Below, piece by piece: positions 1 through 6,883 of a stretch of DNA of 64,000 bases. Every line of letters begins with the position of its first letter. Positions within the stretch are counted from its first letter, which is position 1. The stretch is from the NCBI GenBank assembly GCA_009698675.1, contig WLPT01000003.1, forward strand, positions 1-64,000, in the 5' to 3' direction. Origin of the DNA: Actinomycetota bacterium (GTDB taxonomy: Bacteria > Actinomycetota > Actinomycetes > Nanopelagicales > Nanopelagicaceae). The notes under the pieces are model-generated. The model saw nothing but the letters and a program-made list of their open reading frames with translations. It had not been told where the DNA came from and searched no databases. The position numbers and the translations under genes were made by a program.

Positions 1-93
1 CAATGGGGTTGAGTCGGCATGTACTGCACTGACCGAGCCTGCAATCAGGCCAGTGGCCAGAAGGGCCACACTTAAAACTCTTTGTACTTTCAT
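1..93 (-). CDS. N-terminus of a secreted protein (cut by window edge)
   Basis: Only the first 31 codons lie in the window. They read as a Sec signal peptide: M-K-V-Q-R, a hydrophobic stretch (VALLATGLIAGSVSA) and a likely cleavage site after VHA, followed by DSTPL. A strong Shine-Dalgarno (GAGGAG) lies 6 bases before the ATG at 93, so this gene is leadered, unlike many neighbours. The function cannot be told from the leader alone. It is transcribed away from the small peptide gene at 302, with about 200 non-coding bases between them. Confidence 0.7.
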   Translation of the reverse strand, partial: MKVQRVLSVALLATGLIAGSVSAVHADSTPL

Positions 94-289
94 GGTTCGC
101 TCCTCGTAAATGATGCGGGTCGAACTGGCCCGTGATCAAAAAGTAAGCCCCGCCCTTGTGCTTATCCGGAGAGAATTCTCAGTTGTTTCTGTAGTAATTC
201 CTCTCAAAAAGAGCCCTTTTGTGATGCAGAGAACTGGCGCTAACACTCACATTCCATACAATTAAGTATTGTGTGAAATCTCCAGAAAG

Positions 290-295
290 TAGAAT
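290..295 (+). promoter_or_regulatory. -10 box of a leaderless promoter (TAGAAT)
   Basis: TAGAAT is followed by a 6-base spacer and the ATG at 302, the geometry seen at other genes here. A TTGTGT lies 15 bases upstream, a weak -35. There is no Shine-Dalgarno. Confidence 0.5.
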
Positions 296-301
296 TGATA
301 T

Positions 302-427
302 ATGAAATTACATCGAGTCGCCATCGTATTGATCAGCACTCTCATGTTCAGTACTGCGAATCCGGTTTTAGCGCCTTTTGAAGCAAAAGCGCCTGCCAAA
401 GATGCAACTTTGCCATTTAGCCCGTGA
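302..427 (+). CDS. 41-residue secreted peptide or remnant of a broken secreted protein
   Basis: The open frame begins M-K-L-H-R, runs through a hydrophobic core (VAIVLISTLMFSTA) and has a signal-peptidase-like site after PVLA (residue 24). It then gives a 17-residue tail PFEAKAPAKDATLPFSP before TGA. A TAGAAT box sits 6 bases before the ATG, so transcription is plausible. The next gene (TRIC) has its own promoter 40 bases further on. It may be a true short exported peptide or the leader of a gene whose body was deleted; no continuation was found in another frame. I do not recognise a family. Confidence 0.4.
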   Translation: MKLHRVAIVLISTLMFSTANPVLAPFEAKAPAKDATLPFSP

Positions 428-466
428 AATCGGCGGATTGAATTGTGCGCATCCCAGAAAACTCCC

Positions 467-472
467 TATTCT
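467..472 (+). promoter_or_regulatory. -10 box of leaderless promoter for the TRIC gene (TATTCT)
   Basis: TATTCT lies 7 bases before the ATG at 480, and TTGTGC (443-448) lies 18 bases upstream of it as a fair -35. It supports starting the protein at 480 rather than at the upstream in-frame ATG at 378. Confidence 0.55.
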
Positions 473-479
473 TACAGCC

Positions 480-1085
480 ATGTCGCTGCTGCATATCCTG
501 GACCTTCTCTCTACATTCACTTTCGCGCTAGTTGGCGCGCGAGTTGCAGCAGATAAAGCACTCGATTACGGTGGCATCGCATTTGTCGCTGCAATTGCAT
601 CCGTTTCAGGCGGAACCCTTCGCAATGTATTTCTAGGATTGCGCCCTATTTGGATTATTGATCCCTGGATTATCAGCAGCATTATCGCTGCAGTAATTTT
701 AACTTTGGTATTTCGACGAGTTACACATATTGGCCGATCACTCTTAATTATGGACACTTTTGGTCTTGCGGTGGCCACCATGTCAGGAGTCCAATTGGCT
801 CGCGAAATGAATACGACCTGGTTTGCAGCCATACTTCTTGGCGTAATTACCGCTGTGACAGGTGGCCTCCTGCGCGATGTTCTGTGCCAAGTTGAGCCAG
901 TATTGCTCCACCGTGAAACTATTGGTACATCATCGTTGGTTGGTGCTGCAACATTTGTAGCACTTCTCCAATTGAATGTCGCTGGAAATCTCTCTGCCAT
1001 TCTCGGGGGAGCCGTTGTAGTGGCTACCCGAACTATTTCAATCCATTTTGACCTTCATCTTCCAAGGTTTAACAGCCAACGCTAA
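480..1085 (+). CDS. TRIC-type (UPF0126) cation channel family membrane protein
   Basis: The 201-residue protein is almost entirely membrane-spanning, with seven hydrophobic segments. It carries the two family signatures in inverted repeat: SGGTLRN at residues 43-49 and TGGLLRD at 127-133. This is the two-fold pseudo-repeat of bacterial TRIC homologues, which form trimeric channels for monovalent cations. The frame is open from an ATG at 378, but those 34 extra residues are polar, unlike family N-termini. The leaderless-type -10 at 467-472 also points to the ATG at 480. The second residue of the first GGxxRD motif is kept, but its Asp is replaced by Asn. Its physiological ion and partner are unknown. 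Confidence 0.88.
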   Translation: MSLLHILDLLSTFTFALVGARVAADKALDYGGIAFVAAIASVSGGTLRNVFLGLRPIWIIDPWIISSIIAAVILTLVFRRVTHIGRSLLIMDTFGLAVATMSGVQLAREMNTTWFAAILLGVITAVTGGLLRDVLCQVEPVLLHRETIGTSSLVGAATFVALLQLNVAGNLSAILGGAVVVATRTISIHFDLHLPRFNSQR

Positions 1086-1185
1086 GTCAGCAAAAGTGTT
1101 CTGGAAAGCGCCTTTTAGTAAGAAAATCAATCCTCATTTCATAGGTTGCACATAGATTTGTGAGCAATTGAGCGCCCTGCAAGAG

Positions 1186-1191
1186 TAGGCT
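1186..1191 (+). promoter_or_regulatory. -10 box of leaderless promoter for the SOUL gene (TAGGCT)
   Basis: TAGGCT is followed by 6 bases (CGATCT) and the ATG at 1198. No Shine-Dalgarno and no convincing -35 are visible. Confidence 0.55.
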
Positions 1192-1197
1192 CGATCT

Positions 1198-1731
1198 ATG
1201 ACTGAACGGCAAGAGTTTAAAGTGCTACGAACTTATGAGGATTTCGAGCTTCGTGAGTATCTGCCTTGCGTCATCGCAGAGGTCAAAGTTCCGGCCCAAT
1301 ATTCAACTGCCGCAAGCAGCGCTTTCTCGACATTATTTAATTACATTTCAAAGGGAAATAAGTCTTCGCAAAAAATCGCGATGACTGCCCCAGTAATCAC
1401 CGCCCAAAAAGGAGATAGATCGGAATCGGCCGGATGGTACGTCTCGTTTGTAATGCCATCGGGTAGCACCTTTGGCCACTTGCCACATCCAAACGATTCA
1501 CAAGTCATATTACGCGAATTAGATACGGAAACATGCATCGCCAAATCATTCCGGGGAAGAGCAACCGATGAGCTATCACGAAAGATAACTGAAGAGCTTC
1601 GCACAAGCGCTTCTAAAGTTAACATCGCACTCTCTAATGAAACTCGAATATGTCGTTTTGATCCGCCATTTAAACCTGGCTTCTTGCAGTACAACGAAAT
1701 CGTGATTCCTGCATATCTTGATGGGCTTTAG
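1198..1731 (+). CDS. SOUL-family heme-binding-like protein
   Basis: The 177-residue soluble protein matches the SOUL fold throughout. The start is YEDFELREYLPCVIAEV, followed by the family's AFSTLFNYISKGNKSSQKIAMTAPV block (about residues 40-65) and the VSFVMPS strand. It ends in a conserved strand with YNE just before the C-terminus. SOUL proteins bind heme or tetrapyrroles in eukaryotes, but heme binding in bacterial members is not well established, so substrate is left open. There is no signal peptide, so it should be cytoplasmic. It is a single-gene unit with a leaderless promoter and is followed by the tRNA-derived repeat at 1789. Confidence 0.85.
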   Translation: MTERQEFKVLRTYEDFELREYLPCVIAEVKVPAQYSTAASSAFSTLFNYISKGNKSSQKIAMTAPVITAQKGDRSESAGWYVSFVMPSGSTFGHLPHPNDSQVILRELDTETCIAKSFRGRATDELSRKITEELRTSASKVNIALSNETRICRFDPPFKPGFLQYNEIVIPAYLDGL

Positions 1732-1788
1732 CTTCACATCCAACATCCGTAAGTAAACGACAGCTACATCCCAAACGTGGACTCAGAT

Positions 1789-1826
1789 CTCGGATGCACC
1801 AACTTTGGTAGGTTGTGAGGGACTCG
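1789..1826 (+). repeat. Left copy of a 38-bp direct repeat derived from the 3' end of tRNA-Lys (att-like)
   Basis: This 38-bp stretch matches 2674-2711 at 32 positions without gaps, including the last 16 bases GGTTGTGAGGGACTCG. The right copy includes the acceptor and T-arm 3' half of the intact tRNA-Lys. A duplicated tRNA 3' end is the classical mark of an integrase attachment site. The repeats bracket an 850-bp segment with one acetyltransferase gene. An alternative is decay of an old tandem tRNA-Lys. Confidence 0.6.
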
Positions 1827-1958
1827 TTATCAAACCTTCAAACCATTCCCTTTAACCCAATATGCGGATATATCCGTTCTTGACTCATCTCCAATATTAA
1901 GGGGTATGGGAGACAAACCCAATAGGGGCTAATTGGTTTTCAAGGCAAATCAAGGAAT

Positions 1959-2444
1959 TCAGATGGTTTTGCGGTACATGATGGCACTCGTTTGAATGTC
2001 TCCTGCTGGGCAAGTTCTCCCTGCAACTTCTGATTTAGTTAATCCTGCTGATTCTGCAACTTTTTGGGAGACTATATTCAAATCCGAAATGCATGCTACC
2101 AATGAAACTATTTCTGGATCATCCTGCGAATACTGCTCAACTAAATTAATCGCATTTTTCCCTGCACCTTTGCCTCTACCCCAAGGTGCAACCATGAGTC
2201 CAAGATCAGCGTCACCATTTTTATCTACTTCATGAATTGATATTAGGCCAACAGGTCTTGATTCTTCATCTTCAATCACCCATATTTTATATTCAGGGAA
2301 ATCTCCATTTGCATAACCGTGAGCATGTTCAAGTAAGTAAGGCCTGGGGATTGTTGTCCAGAATTGAGTTTGCTCATCCTGGCAGGCGTCAAAAATCCAG
2401 GAAGCATCGGAAGTCATAATTTCCCGAATTTTGTGATTTGACAT
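1959..2444 (-). CDS. GNAT-family N-acetyltransferase
   Basis: The 161-residue protein has the GCN5-related fold: an N-terminal helix, the strands LISIHEVDKNGDADLGLMV, then the acetyl-CoA pyrophosphate-binding loop GRGKGAGKNA at residues 89-98. A C-terminal A-E-S-A-G-L motif follows, typical of Rim-type and antibiotic-modifying enzymes. The acceptor substrate cannot be told. It is the only gene in the segment bounded by tRNA-Lys-derived repeats, and surrounding bases are visibly more AT-rich than the neighbours, so it is probably horizontally acquired cargo. A TAAAAT box 6 bases before the ATG suggests leaderless expression. Confidence 0.82.
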   Translation of the reverse strand: MSNHKIREIMTSDASWIFDACQDEQTQFWTTIPRPYLLEHAHGYANGDFPEYKIWVIEDEESRPVGLISIHEVDKNGDADLGLMVAPWGRGKGAGKNAINLVEQYSQDDPEIVSLVACISDLNIVSQKVAESAGLTKSEVAGRTCPAGDIQTSAIMYRKTI

Positions 2445-2450
2445 GGTGAA

Positions 2451-2456
2451 ATTTTA
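2451..2456 (-). promoter_or_regulatory. -10 box of leaderless promoter for the GNAT gene (TAAAAT)
   Basis: On the minus strand TAAAAT is followed by TTCACC and the ATG at 2444. It matches the host-like leaderless geometry even though the gene looks acquired. Confidence 0.5.
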
Positions 2457-2673
2457 GCAATACTTGCATTAGAAATAAATTAAAACAAGAAAAATCTTTC
2501 TTGTCTGATACTTATAGGGCCTTGTGTTTATAACTTCCGTTGCATATTCACTAACTAACATCATCTTCTCCTTTTGAATTAAGGAGTCAAGAGATCAAAT
2601 ACTGGATATAAAGGTTTGGCAGATATATCCACTATTCAAGGGTTTGAACTACATCCAAGGTTTGGATATAGAA

Positions 2674-2711
2674 CTCGGATTCACCTACATAAGTGGGTTG
2701 TGAGGGACTCG
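2674..2711 (+). repeat. Right copy of the 38-bp att-like repeat, overlapping tRNA-Lys
   Basis: Bases 2695-2711 are the 3' 17 bases of tRNA-Lys; 2674-2694 lie just downstream of the tRNA. Short AAGGTTTG-type repeats at 2611, 2639 and 2657 face inverted CAAACC copies at 1831 and 1839 beside the left repeat, as arm-type sites would. That reading is inference. Confidence 0.6.
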
Positions 2712-2766
2712 AACCCCCGACCCAGGCATTAAGAGTGCCTTGCTCTACCAACTGAGCTAACAACCC
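2694..2766 (-). tRNA. tRNA-Lys (anticodon CTT)
   Basis: The minus strand folds as a full cloverleaf: 7-bp acceptor GGGTTGT/ACAACCC, D-arm GCTC/GAGC, anticodon stem AGGCA/TGCCT around loop CTCTTAA (CTT, reads AAG), and T-arm with TTCGAGT. The discriminator is A and CCA is not encoded. A possible -10 (TAGGTT on the minus strand) lies about 40 bases upstream. Its 3' end appears to have served as an integration site (see the repeats). Confidence 0.96.
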
Positions 2767-2848
2767 GAAACAGCCAAGCGCCGAAACGCTCGATTGCAGG
2801 TGGAAACCTATCAGGAACTGGCCCCTTGCTGCACATCCCTACGCCCGC

Positions 2849-2854
2849 CAGACT
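2849..2854 (+). promoter_or_regulatory. Variant -10 box (CAGACT) of a probable leaderless promoter
   Basis: CAGACT precedes the ATG at 2861 by 6 bases. The first base differs from TANNNT, but the -10 second A and final T and the spacing fit. A GAGG lies only 2 bases before the ATG, too close to act as a normal Shine-Dalgarno. Confidence 0.35.
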
Positions 2855-2860
2855 GAGGCA

Positions 2861-3496
2861 ATGAGCCGTTGGGAAATTCGGATAGCCCTTGTAATTTCTC
2901 TTGCCGTATCTGTGATCCCTCAAGGGGCAGTTGGGGCCGCTCCAACGACCTCGGATTTAGTTGCATCCTTGGTCGTTAAGGGCAGGGCGCCAAAAACTGG
3001 TTATACACGTGCACAGTTTGGGCCAGCCTGGAGTGATGTTGATAGAAATGGCTGCGATACCCGTAATGATATTTTAAAACGGGATTTAAAGGCCATTGCT
3101 TATAAGAGCGCTGGCGATTCTTGCGTGATCTTGTCCGGGCTCTTAATCGACCCATATTCGGGGGAGAGTATTAACTTCCTGCGGGGAGTTGCAACGAGTT
3201 CAGAGGTGCAGATCGACCACGTTGTAGCCCTATCAAATGCTTGGCAGACCGGAGCATTCAAACTCAGCGCCGATACCAGGAAGGCCTTTGCCAACGATCC
3301 ATTGAATCTATTGGCGGTAAAGGGCAGTTTGAACTCGCAAAAAAGCGATGGAGATGCGGCCACATGGCTGCCACCTAGAAAGAGTTATCGCTGCGCTTAT
3401 GTGAGTCGACAAGTAGCCGTCAAGGTCAAGTATGGATTGTGGATTACCGCGCCAGAAAAAGCTGCAATTTTAGGAGTTCTAAAGAGCTGTCTCTAG
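2861..3496 (+). CDS. Secreted HNH nuclease (DUF1524-like)
   Basis: The 211-residue protein starts with a Sec signal peptide (hydrophobic residues 8-20, cleavage about residue 26 after AVGA). The mature part has the secreted HNH/DUF1524 pattern: QIDHVV at 117-122 with the general-base His, NDPLNLL at 145-151, and N158 with KSD at 161-163, then WLPP at 169-172. Four cysteines (65, 88, 178, 210) could form two disulfides, as in extracellular actinobacterial relatives. The likely role is extracellular nucleic-acid degradation for nutrients or defence; that is inferred from the family. It ends 23 bases from the convergent ppa gene. Confidence 0.85.
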   Translation: MSRWEIRIALVISLAVSVIPQGAVGAAPTTSDLVASLVVKGRAPKTGYTRAQFGPAWSDVDRNGCDTRNDILKRDLKAIAYKSAGDSCVILSGLLIDPYSGESINFLRGVATSSEVQIDHVVALSNAWQTGAFKLSADTRKAFANDPLNLLAVKGSLNSQKSDGDAATWLPPRKSYRCAYVSRQVAVKVKYGLWITAPEKAAILGVLKSCL

Positions 3497-3519
3497 AGAT
3501 TAAAGTTCGCGCTTAAAAA

Positions 3520-4008
3520 TTAATGTGCGGAATTAGTAAAGCGCACGCGAGATCGTTCGATCTCTAACTGAGCTTCGCTGTGATTTACCCAGTTGCCACC
3601 AGTGACACTCTTTCCAGGTTCGAGCGCTTTATAGACTTCAAAGAAGTGTTGAATTTCAGAGAGTTCAAACTTAGGAACATCCTCTAAATCTTGCAGCGAT
3701 GATTTACGGATATCTCCTGCGGCAACACAGAGCAGTTTGTCATCTCCGCCAGCCTCATCGGTCATATTGAACATTCCAATTGCTCGGCAAGAAACTACGC
3801 AGCCTGGAAATGTTGGCTCATCTAACATGACTAAAGCATCGAGCGGATCGCCATCTAGAGACAGAGTATTTTTTACGAAGCCATAGTCATATGGATAGCG
3901 CGTGGACGTAAAGAGCATTCGGTCAAGGCGAATCTCACCGGTTAGGTGATCGACTTCGTATTTGTTTCGACTGCCGGCTGGGATTTCAATAATGACATCA
4001 AAGATCAT
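3520..4008 (-). CDS. ppa: Inorganic pyrophosphatase (class I)
   Basis: The 162-residue enzyme hydrolyses PPi to phosphate in the cytoplasm and so pulls polymer synthesis forward. The family signature DGDPLDALV with its metal-binding aspartates is at residues 52-60, and the N-terminal substrate residues K/R ([11 protein letters not shown] at about 8-18) and YPYDYGF at 38-44 are present. Length is normal for actinobacterial Ppa. It lies downstream of tRNA-His on the same strand. A T-run after the tRNA suggests separate transcription, but I see no clean promoter for ppa. Confidence 0.97.
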   Translation of the reverse strand: MIFDVIIEIPAGSRNKYEVDHLTGEIRLDRMLFTSTRYPYDYGFVKNTLSLDGDPLDALVMLDEPTFPGCVVSCRAIGMFNMTDEAGGDDKLLCVAAGDIRKSSLQDLEDVPKFELSEIQHFFEVYKALEPGKSVTGGNWVNHSEAQLEIERSRVRFTNSAH

Positions 4009-4051
4009 TGCTGCCGACTCTCTATTAGGCCCTGCATGTTAAAAAAACTGG

Positions 4052-4125
4052 GGTGAACGACGGGGCTCGAACCCGCGACATCCCGGACCACAACCGGGTG
4101 CTCTACCAGCTGAGCTACGTCCACC
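4052..4125 (-). tRNA. tRNA-His (anticodon GTG)
   Basis: The minus strand folds with acceptor GTGGACG/CGTTCAC and anticodon loop TTGTGGT (GTG). It has the His-specific extra G at position -1 (base 4125) opposite discriminator C73 (4052). CCA is encoded at 4051-4049 and is followed by G and a run of seven T on the minus strand, which may end transcription. Confidence 0.96.
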
Positions 4126-4149
4126 ATGAGTGGCACAGTCTACCTTCTA

Positions 4150-4707
4150 CTAAGGCTGTGGTGAAACGAATATTGCACTGCGGTAATAGGCCAACTCGGC
4201 GATTGAATCTTGGATATCGCCCAACGCGCGGTGGTTGCCCGTCTTAGCAGGGGCGGCAAAGTAGGCCTTAGGATGCCAGCGACGGGCCAACTCCTTTATG
4301 GAAGATACGTCGATGGTTCGGTAATGCAGGAACTCATTTAAGACCGGCATATCGCGAGTGATAAATGTGCGATCAACGCTGACCGAGTTTCCAGCCAATG
4401 GAGATTTGCCGGGTTGTAATCCGCAGTCGAGCAGATAAGTAATCACTTGCAGTTCGGCCTCGATGAGTGAGATTCCATTGGGAATCTCGGTAATCAATCC
4501 CGAGCTGGTATGCATCGCGGTGACGAAATCATTCATACCCGCTAACTCTTCGGCGCTCGCCCGAATCACGACGTCGACACCATCACCGATGACGCTCAAC
4601 TCAGAGTCGGTTACAAGGACGGCGATTTCGACCAGGACATCCTTTTCAAGGGAGAGCCCAGTCATCTCACAGTCGATCCAGATCAAGTGCGGTTGTTCAT
4701 TGGCCAT
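4150..4707 (-). CDS. orn: Oligoribonuclease
   Basis: The 185-residue DEDDh exonuclease degrades 2-5 nt RNAs, including pGpG, to mononucleotides and is usually essential in actinobacteria. Motif I is WIDCEMTGL (D12, E14), and motif III is NHRALGDIQDSI with catalytic H and D near residue 160. Its only sensible ATG (4707) lies one base from the end of tRNA-Arg, leaving no room for a ribosome-binding site or a -10 box. Expression therefore probably depends on the tRNA transcript, with tRNA 3' processing leaving a near-leaderless mRNA. Identity is certain; the expression route is inferred. Confidence 0.96.
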   Translation of the reverse strand: MANEQPHLIWIDCEMTGLSLEKDVLVEIAVLVTDSELSVIGDGVDVVIRASAEELAGMNDFVTAMHTSSGLITEIPNGISLIEAELQVITYLLDCGLQPGKSPLAGNSVSVDRTFITRDMPVLNEFLHYRTIDVSSIKELARRWHPKAYFAAPAKTGNHRALGDIQDSIAELAYYRSAIFVSPQP

Positions 4708-4708
4708 G

Positions 4709-4782
4709 CGCGCCTGGCAGGAATCGAACCTGCGACAACCCGCTTAGAAGGCGGGTGCTCTATCCGACTGAGCTACAGGCGC
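4709..4782 (-). tRNA. tRNA-Arg (anticodon TCT)
   Basis: The minus strand gives acceptor GCGCCTG/CAGGCGC, D-arm GCTC/GAGC, anticodon stem CCCGC/GCGGG with loop CTTCTAA (TCT, reads AGA), and a T-arm with TTCGATT. Discriminator is G; CCA is not encoded. The orn start codon begins 2 bases after the discriminator base, with a single base between. Confidence 0.96.
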
Positions 4783-4838
4783 CTGTAGGGGGTCGTGGAT
4801 GCTAAGTCTACCGACACATACCGATAAGGTTTCGTCTC

Positions 4839-6506
4839 ATGGCTGAGTTCATTTATACGATGAAAAAGGCGCGAAAAGCGCATGGCGAGAAAGTAATTCT
4901 CGATGACGTGACCTTGATGTTTTACCCCGGTGCCAAGATCGGCGTCGTCGGGCCCAACGGTGCCGGTAAATCCACGGTTCTGCAGATTATGGCCGGGCTA
5001 CAGCAGCCGTCCAATGGCGAGGCGTATTTGACGCCAGGTTTTAGCGTTGGAATTTTGATGCAGGAGCCCGTTCTCAATGAGAGCAAGAATGTTATTGATA
5101 ACGTTAAAGAGGGCGTGGCTGAAACTGTAGCGATGCTCGATCGCTTCAATGCAATTAGCGAAGAGCTCGGCAACCCCGATGCAGATTACGACAAGTTATT
5201 GGCAGAAATGGGCGAACTTCAGGAGCAGCTAGATCACCGCAATGCATGGGAGCTTGATTCGCAGTTGGAACAGGCGATGGATGCACTTCGTTGTCCGCCA
5301 CCTGATGCCGATGTCAGTGTTTTATCTGGCGGAGAAAAGCGCCGCGTTGCTTTGTGCAAACTACTCTTGCAAGCTCCAGATTTATTGTTGCTCGATGAGC
5401 CAACAAACCATTTAGATGCCGAATCGGTTTTATGGCTTGAACAACACTTAAATAAATATCACGGAGCAGTCGTTGCGATTACACACGATAGATATTTCTT
5501 GGACAATGTCGCCCAGTGGATTCTCGAACTCGATCGTGGTCGTGCATATCCATATGAAGGAAATTACACAACTTACTTGGAAACCAAATCTGCGCGTTTA
5601 AAGATTGAAGGTCAGAAAGATGCCAAGCGCGCGAAGCGTTTGACTGAAGAGCTTGAGTGGGTTCGCCAAAATGCAAAGGGTCGCCAAGTTAAGTCAAAGG
5701 CCCGTCTTGCGCGTTACGAAGAGATGGCGGCCGAGGCCGACAAAATGCGCAAACTAGACTTTGAAGAGATTCAGATTCCACCTGGGCCGCGCCTTGGAAA
5801 CGTGGTTATCGAGGTTGAGCATTTAACAAAGGGCTTTGGAGATCGAGTCTTAATCGATGACCTCTCATTTACTCTGCCCCGCAATGGAATTGTCGGCGTC
5901 ATCGGACCTAACGGTGCGGGTAAGACAACGCTCTTTAAAACGATTCTGGGTCTTGAAACTCCAGACTCTGGAAATGTAAAAATCGGTGAGACGGTAAAGA
6001 TTTCCTACGTTGATCAGTCACGTGGTGGAATCGATCCTAAGAAATCATTGTGGGAAGTTGTATCTGATGGCCTTGATTTTATAAAAGTTGGAATGGTTGA
6101 GATGCCATCGCGTGCTTACGTATCCTGCTTTGGTTTTAAAGGCCCAGATCAGCAAAAGCCGGCAGGGATTCTCTCGGGTGGAGAGCGCAACCGCTTAAAC
6201 TTGGCATTAACTCTCAAGCAGGGTGGCAACTTGCTCCTACTCGATGAGCCAACAAACGACTTAGATGTTGAAACTTTGGGCTCGCTTGAAAATGCTCTAC
6301 TTGAATTCCCAGGATGTGCCGTAGTGATCTCTCACGACCGTTGGTTCCTCGATCGCGTTGCAACTCACATCTTGGCCTACGAAGGTGAATCAAAGTGGTT
6401 CTGGTTTGAGGGAAACTTCGAATCATATGAAGAAAATAAAATCCAACGCCTAGGTGCCGATGCTGCACGTCCACACCGCGTTACGTATAGAAAGCTCACT
6501 CGATAA
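4839..6506 (+). CDS. ettA: Energy-dependent translational throttle protein EttA (ABC-F ATPase)
   Basis: This is a 555-residue cytosolic ABC-F protein with two ATPase domains and no membrane segments. Domain 1 has Walker A GPNGAGKS at 38-45, signature LSGGE at 162-166 and Walker B with DEPTNHLD at 186-193. After a charged linker (about 245-310) the second domain repeats GPNGAGKT, LSGGE and DEPTNDLD. EttA binds the ribosomal E site and gates the first elongation step according to ATP/ADP level. TAAGGT at 4825-4830 could be a -10 (8-base spacer) or the AAGG a weak ribosome site. Gene order (thioesterase directly downstream) is conserved in actinobacteria. Confidence 0.95.
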   Translation: MAEFIYTMKKARKAHGEKVILDDVTLMFYPGAKIGVVGPNGAGKSTVLQIMAGLQQPSNGEAYLTPGFSVGILMQEPVLNESKNVIDNVKEGVAETVAMLDRFNAISEELGNPDADYDKLLAEMGELQEQLDHRNAWELDSQLEQAMDALRCPPPDADVSVLSGGEKRRVALCKLLLQAPDLLLLDEPTNHLDAESVLWLEQHLNKYHGAVVAITHDRYFLDNVAQWILELDRGRAYPYEGNYTTYLETKSARLKIEGQKDAKRAKRLTEELEWVRQNAKGRQVKSKARLARYEEMAAEADKMRKLDFEEIQIPPGPRLGNVVIEVEHLTKGFGDRVLIDDLSFTLPRNGIVGVIGPNGAGKTTLFKTILGLETPDSGNVKIGETVKISYVDQSRGGIDPKKSLWEVVSDGLDFIKVGMVEMPSRAYVSCFGFKGPDQQKPAGILSGGERNRLNLALTLKQGGNLLLLDEPTNDLDVETLGSLENALLEFPGCAVVISHDRWFLDRVATHILAYEGESKWFWFEGNFESYEENKIQRLGADAARPHRVTYRKLTR

Positions 6507-6881
6507 ATGAAGTACACAAATAGGCAGTATGTACGCTGGGATGATTTAGATGCAATGGGTCATGTCAACAATGCAAAGTATTTAACCTTTGCCCAAGAGG
6601 CTAGATTTGCAATGCTTGGACTGTTCAACATGGTAGTTGCGCGCGCCGAAGTCGATTTTAAAGCGCCGATTAACGAGGGTAATATCTTTATCGACGTAAC
6701 TATTTGGGTTGAGTCCATTGGCACTTCATCGTTTTCTATGGTTTACGAAGTTGCAAATAATGGAGTTTTGTTTGCTCGAATTAAGTCGGTACAAGTTACA
6801 GTGTCAGAGGATACGCGAAGCTCTCGGCCAATTTCTGATGAACAGCGGAAAATTTTAAGTATGTATCTAGAAACGGATTAA
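6507..6881 (+). CDS. Acyl-CoA thioesterase, 4HBT hotdog fold
   Basis: The 124-residue protein has the 4-hydroxybenzoyl-CoA thioesterase pattern, with RWDDLDAMGHVNNAKYLTFA near the N-terminus (catalytic D before MGHVNN) and the hotdog strands that follow. Such enzymes hydrolyse acyl-CoA; the acyl group is not predictable. The ATG follows the ettA stop with no gap, so the two are translationally coupled. The ettA-thioesterase pair is common in actinobacteria (compare Rv2477c and Rv2475c). Length is slightly short but complete for a single hotdog domain. Confidence 0.88.
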   Translation: MKYTNRQYVRWDDLDAMGHVNNAKYLTFAQEARFAMLGLFNMVVARAEVDFKAPINEGNIFIDVTIWVESIGTSSFSMVYEVANNGVLFARIKSVQVTVSEDTRSSRPISDEQRKILSMYLETD

Positions 6882-6883
6882 TT

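Noticed and set aside
378-479. N-terminal extension of the TRIC protein from the ATG at 378.
   Set aside because: The 34 extra residues are polar, overlap the small peptide ORF and lie upstream of a well-placed -10 box for the ATG at 480.
4053-4247. Plus-strand ORF over tRNA-His and the end of orn.
   Set aside because: It lies on the antisense strand of a clear tRNA and a clear gene, and its composition is not protein-like.
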